Source: Stutzerimonas stutzeri
GTDB lineage: Bacteria; Pseudomonadota; Gammaproteobacteria; Pseudomonadales; Pseudomonadaceae
Assembly: GCF_018138085.1 (NCBI RefSeq)
Contig: NZ_CP073105.1
Location: 1,798,001-1,862,000, forward strand
Length of the DNA stretch: 64,000 nt
Direction of reading: 5' to 3'
Shown here: one piece after another, positions 39,146 through 46,286 of the stretch
Layout: each line of letters begins with the position of its first letter
How positions within the stretch are numbered: the stretch's first letter is position 1
Program-made: the position numbers and the translations under genes
Notes under the pieces: model-generated
Database searches by the model: none
What the model saw: only the letters and a program-made list of their open reading frames with translations
What the model was told of the DNA's origin: nothing

Positions 39146-40804
39146 ACCCAGGAAATCGGCGGCTTTGCCGCACTCGGTATTCATCCCTCCGTACTCGCTG
39201 CAGTCATCGCAGTCGGCTACGAAGAGCCTTCGGCGATCCAGAGCCAGGCTATTCCGGTAATTCTCGGCGGCCACGACATGATCGGCCAGGCCCAGACCGG
39301 TACCGGCAAGACCGCAGCCTTCGCGCTGCCCATCCTTTCCAAAATCGACCCGGCCAAGCGCGAGCCGCAGGCGCTGATCCTCGCACCCACTCGCGAGCTG
39401 GCCCTGCAGGTCGCCACCGCATTCGAAACCTATTCCAAGCAGATGCCTGGCGTCGGTGTCGTCGCCGTCTACGGCGGTGCTCCGATGGGCCCGCAGCTCA
39501 AGGCCATCCGCCAGGGCGCGCAGATTATCGTTGCCACCCCTGGCCGTCTGGTCGATCACCTGAGCCGCAACAGCGCGCTGCTGTCGACCATCCAGTTCCT
39601 GGTGCTCGACGAAGCCGACGAAATGCTCAAGCTGGGCTTCATGGACGACCTCGAAGTGATCTTCGAAGCCATGCCGGAAAGCCGCCAGAGCGTACTGTTC
39701 TCCGCAACCCTGCCGCACTCCATTCGCGCCATCGCCGAGAAGCACCTGCGCGAGCCGCAGCACATCAAGGTAGCCACCAAAACGCAGACCGTTGCTCGTA
39801 TCGAGCAGGCGCACCTGATGGTCCACGCCGATCAGAAGATCCCCGCCGTGCTGCGTTTGCTCGAAGTCGAAGACTTCGATGCCCTGATCGCCTTCGTACG
39901 CACCAAGCAGGCCACCCTAGATCTGGCCGCCGCGTTGGAAGCCAAGGGCTACAAGGCCGCCGCACTGAACGGTGACATCGCACAGAACCAGCGCGAGCGC
40001 GTCATCGAATCGCTCAAGGATGGTCGCCTGGACATCGTCGTCGCCACCGACGTCGCCGCTCGCGGCCTCGACGTGGCGCGCATCACCCACGTATTCAACG
40101 TGGACATGCCCTACGATCCCGAGTCCTACGTGCACCGTATCGGCCGTACCGGTCGTGCCGGCCGGGAAGGCCGCGCGCTGCTGTTGGTTACCCCGCGTGA
40201 GCGCCGCATGCTGCAAGTCATCGAGCGCGTGACCAACCAGAAGGTCGCCGAGGCGCGTCTGCCGAACGCCCAGCAGGTTCTGGATGCACGCATCAAGAAG
40301 CTCACCAACAGCCTGTCGCCGCTGGTGGCTGATGCCGAAGCCAGCCACGGAGAGCTGCTCGACAAACTGGTTGCGGACATTGGCTGCACGCCGCGTGCCC
40401 TGGCTGCCGCTCTGTTGCGTAAAGCCACCAACGGTCAGGCGCTGACTCTCGCGGAAGTCGAGAAAGAGCAGCCGCTGGTCCCGACCAGTGGTCCACGCGA
40501 GCGCTCCGATCGCCCCGAGCGTAGTGGTGATCGCGAGCGTCGTGCGCCGATCCCTCTGGCCGAAGGCCGCGCACGCTGCCGTACCCCGCTGGGTGCACGT
40601 GATGGCATCGCTGCACGCAATCTGCTCGGCGCCATCCTCAACGAAGGCGGCCTGGCCCGCGAAGCGATCGGCCGCATCCAGGTGCGTGACAGCTTCAGCC
40701 TGGTCGAACTGCCGGAAGAGGGCCTTGAGCGCCTACTCGGCAAACTCAAGGACACCCGCGTCGGCGGCAAGCAGCTCAAGCTGCGTCGCTATCGCGAGGA
40801 TTGA
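39143..40804 (+). CDS. deaD: DEAD-box RNA helicase, DeaD/CsdA type
   Basis: The 553-residue helicase unwinds RNA during ribosome assembly and cold growth. It starts at MTQEIGGFAALGIHPSVLAAV. Motifs in order: Q motif GYEEPSAIQSQAIP, I AQTGTGKT, Ia PTRELALQV, II VLDEADEM, III SATLP, IV LIAFVRT, V ATDVAARGLDV, VI HRIGRTGRAG. The C-terminal part has a charged linker (RERSDRPERSGDRERR) and a DbpA-like RNA-binding domain, RTPLGARDGIAARNLLGAI to the end. Its leader carries a start-codon hairpin. Confidence 0.94.
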   Translation: MTQEIGGFAALGIHPSVLAAVIAVGYEEPSAIQSQAIPVILGGHDMIGQAQTGTGKTAAFALPILSKIDPAKREPQALILAPTRELALQVATAFETYSKQMPGVGVVAVYGGAPMGPQLKAIRQGAQIIVATPGRLVDHLSRNSALLSTIQFLVLDEADEMLKLGFMDDLEVIFEAMPESRQSVLFSATLPHSIRAIAEKHLREPQHIKVATKTQTVARIEQAHLMVHADQKIPAVLRLLEVEDFDALIAFVRTKQATLDLAAALEAKGYKAAALNGDIAQNQRERVIESLKDGRLDIVVATDVAARGLDVARITHVFNVDMPYDPESYVHRIGRTGRAGREGRALLLVTPRERRMLQVIERVTNQKVAEARLPNAQQVLDARIKKLTNSLSPLVADAEASHGELLDKLVADIGCTPRALAAALLRKATNGQALTLAEVEKEQPLVPTSGPRERSDRPERSGDRERRAPIPLAEGRARCRTPLGARDGIAARNLLGAILNEGGLAREAIGRIQVRDSFSLVELPEEGLERLLGKLKDTRVGGKQLKLRRYRED

Positions 40805-40822
40805 TCGTCCATAGGTGATCCG

Positions 40823-40853
40823 AAAGGGTGGGCTTGATAGCCCACCCTTTTTT
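40823..40853 (+). terminator. Terminator of deaD
   Basis: AAAGGGTGGGC and GCCCACCCTTT form an 11-bp stem with a six-base loop (TTGATA) and a T-run, 18 bases after the stop codon. Confidence 0.93.
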
Positions 40854-40861
40854 ATTTCCCC

Positions 40862-41332
40862 AAGTGCCATTCGCCCCGAGGTCGGGGCTCCCACAAACCA
40901 AATCCCGTCCAGGCCATGTAGGAGCCGCGCCCCCGCGGCGAATGCAGCTCGCAGGGCTGCCAAGCAAACCGAGCCCCACCTTCGCAAGCCCGACCCAACG
41001 GTTCCCGTGGGAGCCGCGCCCCCGCGGCGAATGCAGACCGCAGGGCTGCCAAGCAACCCCAGCCCCATCTTCGCAAGCCCCGACCCATCGGTTTCTGTGG
41101 GGGCCGCGCCCCCGCGGCGAATGCAGCCCACAGAGCTGCCAAGCAACCCCAGCCCCATCTTCGCAAGCCCCGACCCATCGGTTTCTGTGGGAGCCGCGCC
41201 CCCGCGGCGAATGCAGCCCGCAGGGTTGCCAAGCAAACCGAGCCCCACCTTCGCAAGCCCCGACCCATCGGTTCCCGTGGGAGCCGCGCCCCCGCGGCGA
41301 ATGCAGCCCGCAGGGCTGCCAACAACCTCAAC
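40862..41332. repeat. REP-type tandem array C, five units of 90 bases
   Basis: GTAGG/GTGGG starts occur at 40918, 41007, 41097, 41187 and 41277, an almost exact 90-base period. Each unit has the palindrome GCCGCGCCCCCGCGGCGAA, a second hairpin (GCAGCCC-GCA-GGGCTGC or a variant) and a conserved spacer (CATCTTCGCAAGCCCCGACCC or close). One opposite-facing element (TTCGCCCCGAGGTCGGGGC) opens the array at about 40870. It abuts the 3' end of the RAYT gene. Confidence 0.95.
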
Positions 41333-41773
41333 CTACAACCAAGCCGCATCCCAGTGCGGATAGTCGCCAATCCGTTCCACCAGCCCGGCCCTCAGCGGGT
41401 TCGCGACGATGTATCGCGCTACCGACTTCAGGTCCTCCTCACGCCGTAGCGCTCGGTCATGAAATCCGGCCTGCCAGATTGAACGCCCGATATGCCTCGC
41501 CGAGATCGATTTGACTCGCCCAACGAGCTGGGGCAGCGTGCCTTGCTCCAGCTGGACCAGCCAGTGAAGATGGTCAGGCATTACAACGAAAGCCCATGTC
41601 TTACTCGTGCCCCTTGCTTCGTCGGATTGCATGGTGCGAATCAGCGCTCGTGCCGCGGCCATGTCACGAAAAGCAGGCCGTCGATCCTGAGCGACAGTCG
41701 TGACCAGATAGACCTGACCCAGGACGGAGCAGCGGCCCTTACGAAGCCGGCTCGATGCGAAATAAGCGTCCAT
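41333..41773 (-). CDS. REP-associated tyrosine transposase (RAYT, Y1/HUH family)
   Basis: The 146-residue single-strand nuclease/transposase is of the IS200-like REP-associated type. The start ATG 41773 has AAGGAGAAAGAGC before it. The HUH metal site is the HLH in VVMPDHLHWLVQL (about residues 63-75). The catalytic tyrosine is likely in VARYIVANPLRAG (about 118-130), where RAYTs keep the Y-x-x-x-N-P-x-x-A-G pattern. VYLVTTVAQDRRPAF near residue 21 is also typical. RAYTs cut and join at REP palindromes; the flanking arrays C and D are its probable substrates. The full length suggests it is functional. Confidence 0.92.
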   Translation of the reverse strand: MDAYFASSRLRKGRCSVLGQVYLVTTVAQDRRPAFRDMAAARALIRTMQSDEARGTSKTWAFVVMPDHLHWLVQLEQGTLPQLVGRVKSISARHIGRSIWQAGFHDRALRREEDLKSVARYIVANPLRAGLVERIGDYPHWDAAWL

Positions 41774-41871
41774 GCTCTTTCTCCTTGTTCGTTTACCCCG
41801 CAGCTTAACGTTGATGCGTGTCGACGTTAGCGATCCGTTGCCCACCATCCGGCATCGGTCAATCGTGAAAA

Positions 41872-42195
41872 CGCTTCGCCCCGAGGTCGGGGCTCCCACA
41901 AACCAAACTCCGCCCCGTCCGCCTTGTGGGAGCCGCGACCCCGCGGCGAATGCAGCCCGCAGGGTTGCCCTGGTGGTTTCAGATCCACCTCCGCAAGCCC
42001 CGACCCACCGGTCTTTGTGGGAGCCGCGACCCTGCGGCGAATGCAGCTCGGCTGCCCTGTTGGTAGCAGACCCCGCCTTGGCAAGGCCCCAACCCGACCG
42101 GTATTTGAAGGAACCGCGCCCTCGCGGCGGATGCAGGCCACAGGCCTGCCGCTTCAAAAAGCTTCGGCCCGAGGTCGGGCCTCCCACAAAACAGC
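41872..42195. repeat. REP-type tandem array D, three units of about 91 bases
   Basis: Unit starts at 41926, 42017 and about 42108 give a period of 91, matching array C on the other side of the RAYT gene. It opens, like C, with the opposite-facing element CTTCGCCCCGAGGTCGGGGC (about 41875) and closes with another near 42163. The third unit is more diverged (GAAGGAACCGCGCCCTCGCGGCG). Confidence 0.92.
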
Positions 42196-42338
42196 CCTGC
42201 CGCACGAAACCTGGCAACCTCATGCTTCGCCGCTTCGAAAATCCTGACCCAAACGTCCAGGCTGTTCAAACCTTGAACAACATGCTACAAACGATCGCAA
42301 CCCAAATGATCTAGCCGCTTGAAAACGAAGGGAAAACC

Positions 42339-42623
42339 ATGACCAAGTCGGAGTTGATCGAGCGTATCGTCACCCAACAAGGGCTGCTTTCGTCCAAGGA
42401 TGTGGAGCTGGCAATCAAGACCATGCTCGAGCAAATGGCCCAAGCACTGGCGACCGGAGACCGCATCGAAATCCGCGGTTTCGGCAGTTTCTCTCTCCAT
42501 TACCGCGCCCCGCGCGTCGGCCGTAACCCCAAGACTGGCCAATCCGTTCCGCTCGACGGTAAGTTCGTCCCGCATTTCAAGCCGGGCAAAGAGCTGCGGG
42601 ATCGGGTAAACGAAGACGAGTAA
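42339..42623 (+). CDS. ihfB: Integration host factor subunit beta
   Basis: The 94-residue DNA-bending protein pairs with Ihf[16 protein letters not shown] begins it, [19 protein letters not shown] is the arm base, and [12 protein letters not shown] contains the proline that intercalates DNA. In pseudomonads ihfB (himD) marks the left border of the O-antigen locus, as here. rpsA, normally directly upstream, is not present; the RAYT and REP arrays are. Confidence 0.95.
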   Translation: MTKSELIERIVTQQGLLSSKDVELAIKTMLEQMAQALATGDRIEIRGFGSFSLHYRAPRVGRNPKTGQSVPLDGKFVPHFKPGKELRDRVNEDE

Positions 42624-42778
42624 TCCGTTATCTAGGGTCATCCTCATACTGGCGGTGCGACGGATCAAAAGCTGTTAAAAATCATCAGCTCGCCTGAACT
42701 TGTGGTCTGCGATATGGACTAATCCCGGTTCGCTTATTTGCAATGAAGCGCGTCCATAACAAGGAATTGGGGAAAACC

Positions 42779-44050
42779 GTGCAGCACCAAACCTCTACAT
42801 CCGAAGAAATAGATCTGGTTGAGCTGTTTCGTGCGCTTTGGCGGCAGAAACTGCTCATCGTCGGTGTGACGCTCATCGTCACGCTTATCGCTGCAGCCTA
42901 TGCTTTCCTCGCAACGCCCTATTACGAAACCAAGACCTACCTACGGCCCGTCCCGCACAGCAGCCTCGATCAGCTCAACGAAACCGGCATCTATAAGCTC
43001 ACCCCCGAGGAAGCGATCAATCGGGTGGCAAGCGGACTTTCGTCCTACGACAACCGGCTGGAGTTCTTCCTGAATCATCAGGAGCTTTTCCAGAACATTC
43101 CCCAGCAAGGGGATTCGCCTGAACAGACCTTCGCTGAATTCAACGAAAAAGCATTCGAAATGCTATTCCCGGACCCGAAGCGTACCGATAACCGCAGCGC
43201 GTTCGTCGGCCTCAAGTTGACCTACCCGCAAGGAATGGAAGGCGCATCGGTCGTGAATGATTTCGTTACCTATGTGCTGGAGCTCGAGCGTCGCGAAATC
43301 GCCGATGACCTCGAAAGCCTGATCGGCAACCGCCTGGCCAGCCTGGAAATGAATATGGAGGCGCAGCGCGCGAGCTATAACGCCTCCAAGGAGGCGAAGA
43401 TCGCGACACTGCTAGAAGAAAGCGCACTTAAGCGCGCCCAGCTCAAAGATGAGCTTAAAGCTTTACGTGAAGAGCTGAAAACGCGCCGAACCAACCGTAT
43501 CCAGGAGCTGAGCGAGGCCATTTCGATCGCCGAGTCCTTGGGGATTCGCACACCCACGACGCCGTCGGCCATGGCCGAGACAACTCGCGGGGGCGCGCAG
43601 GTCATTCGGACTGAAGTCACCAACCAGGAAATGCCGTTGTATTTCATGGGGACCGAGGCGTTGATGGCGGAGCGGGATGCACTGGCCAATCGCAAATCTG
43701 ATGACTTTATCGAGCCTCGTATCGCTGACATCCAGTCCGAGCTGGCGATGCTGGAAAACAATCGTGAAGTCGAAATTCTCAAAGAGCGGGAAAGCGAAGA
43801 TCTCTACCTCACCAACTTGGCCGAGCTGCGAGAAGAGGCCGCTCGTTTGAAAGGGATCAAGCTCGATACCGAGCGGCTGCGACTGGTTCGGCTCGACCAG
43901 CCGGCGTTGCAGTCAACCAACCCTGTAAAGCCAAAGAAGGCGATGATCCTCGCTTTAGGCCTTGTACTGGGCGGAATGCTCGGCGTATTTATCGCGCTGA
44001 TTCGCAGCCTGGTAAACCGCAGCTCCGATCCTCAGCCGATTTACCGATAG
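42779..44050 (+). CDS. wzz: O-antigen chain-length determinant Wzz (first copy)
   Basis: This polysaccharide co-polymerase of about 424 residues sets O-antigen chain length in the inner membrane. I prefer GTG 42779 (GGGG eight to ten bases upstream, and alignment with the second copy); ATG 42743 would add 12 residues and has no clear ribosome site. Layout: EEIDLVELFRALWRQK, first membrane helix (LLIVGVTLIVTLIAAAYAFLA), periplasmic domain with a long coiled coil (about 180-380), and the proline-glycine second helix (PKKAMILALGLVLGGMLGVFIALIRSL). The second copy lies 825 bases downstream. Confidence 0.93.
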   Translation: MQHQTSTSEEIDLVELFRALWRQKLLIVGVTLIVTLIAAAYAFLATPYYETKTYLRPVPHSSLDQLNETGIYKLTPEEAINRVASGLSSYDNRLEFFLNHQELFQNIPQQGDSPEQTFAEFNEKAFEMLFPDPKRTDNRSAFVGLKLTYPQGMEGASVVNDFVTYVLELERREIADDLESLIGNRLASLEMNMEAQRASYNASKEAKIATLLEESALKRAQLKDELKALREELKTRRTNRIQELSEAISIAESLGIRTPTTPSAMAETTRGGAQVIRTEVTNQEMPLYFMGTEALMAERDALANRKSDDFIEPRIADIQSELAMLENNREVEILKERESEDLYLTNLAELREEAARLKGIKLDTERLRLVRLDQPALQSTNPVKPKKAMILALGLVLGGMLGVFIALIRSLVNRSSDPQPIYR

Positions 44051-44059
44051 TCAATTCCA

Positions 44060-44655
44060 ATCCCTGGGGCGCTCTTCTGTCGGGAGTGCGCCCCTGCGGC
44101 GAATGCAGGCCGCAGGCCTGCCGCTCCAAAAACTCGCCCCAACGCGGACCTCCTAAACATTCCAGCAGCCCGCACGAACCCGCCTTTATTGTAGGAGCCG
44201 CGCCCCCGCGGCGAACGCAGCCCGCAGGCCTGCCGCTCCTGAAACTCGCCCCAACGCGGGCCTCCCGCCCATGCCAACAGCCACACGACCCCGTTTTTTT
44301 GTAGGAGCCGCGCCCCCGCGGCGAACGCAGCCCGCAGGCCTGCCGCTCCAAAAACTCGCCCCAACGCGGGCCTCCCGCACATACCACAGCGCGCACGGCC
44401 CCGCCTTTTTTGTAGGAGCCGCGCCCCCGCGGCGAATGCAGGCCGCAGGCCTGCCGCTCCTAAAACTTCGCCCCTATGCGGGCTTCCCGCACATACCAAC
44501 AGCCCGCACGAACCCGCTTTCTGTAGGAGGCGCGCCCCCGCGGCGAATGCAGGCCGCAGGCCTGCCGCTCCTAAAACTTCGCTCCAATGCGGGCCTCCCG
44601 CACATACCAATAGCCCGCACGAACCCGCTTTCTGTAGGAGGCGCGCCCCACGCCG
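44060..44655. repeat. REP-type tandem array E, six units of about 111 bases
   Basis: Unit starts at 44079, 44191, 44301, 44412, 44523 and 44633 give a period of 110-112. Each carries GTAGGAGCCGCGCCCCCGCG (first and last copies diverged), a second hairpin (GCAGGCC-GCA-GGCCTGC or GCAGCCC-GCA-GGCCTGC), TGCCGCTCC, and an inverted stretch CGCCCCAACGCGGGCCTCCC. The array fills most of the gap between the two wzz genes. Confidence 0.94.
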
Positions 44656-44874
44656 AACGCAGCTTTCAAGAACAGCCAAATCTAGCAAGGGAGAACCGCC
44701 GGTCGGGTGTGGCATCTGGCAGCAGCTCTATAACGGTCGCTCCGCTTGTTTTTTGTGAGCTAGGTGGCAAAATAGCGGCCCGCAAAACGTAAGGGAACTT
44801 ACCTGCTTTTTCGCGGTCGCTGCCTCCCTGCGCTGCACCCTGCCGCGCTGCACACCGAAGAAACGGAATTCAAC

Positions 44875-46155
44875 GTGAACGCTGTCACTACGCCACAAGC
44901 TCTAACCCCGGTTGCCTCTGAAGAAATCGATCTGGTCCAGCTGGTCAGTGCGTTATGGAAGCAAAAGACGCTGATCATCGCCGTTACCGTCCTGGCTGGC
45001 GTGATAGGGCTCGCCTACGCCTTGTTCGCAACACGCTATTACACCGTGCAAAGCGTGCTGCGTCCGGCAGCGATCAAAGATCTCGATGAACTCAATCACC
45101 TGGGCGTCTATAAACTGTCACCCAAGCAAGCGTTGGCGCAGGTGGGAACAGAGCTGGATTCCTACGAAAATCGCTTGAGCTACTTTCGTGACAATCAACA
45201 ACTCTTCGCCGAGCTGGCCCAGCCCGGTCGCAGCCTCGAGCAAACCTTTGAAGCGTTCAATGACGAAGCCTTCAAACTGGTGCAGCCCGACCCCAAAAAG
45301 AATGAGGGCACCACACCCTTCGTCGGCATCCAGCTGACCTATCCGGAAGGCGTCAACGGCGTACAAGTGGTCAATGGTTTCGTTCAGTACTCGCTCGATA
45401 GCGTACGTACGCAGGTCGCCGCCGACCTCGATACCCTCATCGGCAACCGCCTAAGCCAGCTGGAAAAGAGCATGGCCGCCGCCCGGGCCAATTATGAGGC
45501 GAGCAAAGAAATCAAGATCGCTAAGCTCAGCGAGGCTGACGCGCTCAAGCGCGCCCAGTTGAACGATGAGCTCTCAGCCCTGCGGCAGCAATTGAAAACT
45601 CGCCGCGACAACCGCATCAATCAGCTTAACGAAGCAATCCGCATCGCCAGTTCGCTGGGTATCACCAAACCCACCACCCCGTCGTCGCTTGGCGCAGCCG
45701 AAATCACCAGTCAAGGCAGCGTCATTCGTACCGAGGTCAACAACCAGCAGATCCCGCTCTACTTCATGGGCAGCGATGCGCTGGAGGCGGAGCGTAAGGC
45801 ACTGCTTGCCCGGCGCTCCGACGACTTCACCGAGCCGCGCATTGCCCAGATTGCGCGCGAACTCAAACTGCTGGAGCACAACCGCCAGATCGAAGTGCTC
45901 AACAGCCGCGAAAACGAAGACCTGTTCCTCAAAGACCTCGCCGCCTGGCGCGAGGAGGCCGCTCGTTTGCGTGCCCTGCAATTCGATACCGAATCGCTCA
46001 AGCTGGTCTCCATCGACCAAGCTGCGGTTGAGCCGAGCCGACCAATCAAACCCAAGAAAGCCCTCATCGTAGCGCTCGCGCTAGTGCTTGGCGGCATGCT
46101 CGGTTTGTTCATCGCACTGGTGCGAAACCTGCGTCGTCCGGTCGTCCGGATCTGA
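44875..46155 (+). CDS. wzz: O-antigen chain-length determinant Wzz (second copy)
   Basis: The 426-residue paralogue of the preceding wzz starts at GTG 44875. It shares SEEIDLVQLVSALWKQK, the first helix (TLIIAVTVLAGVIGLAYALFA), YKLSPKQAL, a coiled-coil periplasmic domain, and the C-terminal PKKALIVALALVLGGMLGLFIALVR. The two proteins align along their whole length, so they arose by duplication. Two Wzz proteins often give two O-antigen length classes; whether that holds here is inference. Confidence 0.93.
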   Translation: MNAVTTPQALTPVASEEIDLVQLVSALWKQKTLIIAVTVLAGVIGLAYALFATRYYTVQSVLRPAAIKDLDELNHLGVYKLSPKQALAQVGTELDSYENRLSYFRDNQQLFAELAQPGRSLEQTFEAFNDEAFKLVQPDPKKNEGTTPFVGIQLTYPEGVNGVQVVNGFVQYSLDSVRTQVAADLDTLIGNRLSQLEKSMAAARANYEASKEIKIAKLSEADALKRAQLNDELSALRQQLKTRRDNRINQLNEAIRIASSLGITKPTTPSSLGAAEITSQGSVIRTEVNNQQIPLYFMGSDALEAERKALLARRSDDFTEPRIAQIARELKLLEHNRQIEVLNSRENEDLFLKDLAAWREEAARLRALQFDTESLKLVSIDQAAVEPSRPIKPKKALIVALALVLGGMLGLFIALVRNLRRPVVRI

Positions 46156-46286
46156 CCATCCATCCGTCGGAACGCTGCTGGCGACTCAGCAGCTCCGAAA
46201 CTCGTTAGAATCCCCGCTTTATTTTTTGCAGCGGGCGCGCGACTAGTTTGTCGCGCGCATTGGGTGACATTGTTAAAGGACTAACC

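Noticed and set aside
40733..41514. Repeat-rich frames around array C on both strands
   Set aside because: The period equals the 90-base REP unit, and they overlap the RAYT gene or the deaD end in other frames.
42640..42665. JUMPstart/ops-like element upstream of wzz (GGCGGTGCGACGG)
   Set aside because: It only partly resembles the ops core GGCGGTAGCGTG, and no RfaH link can be seen.
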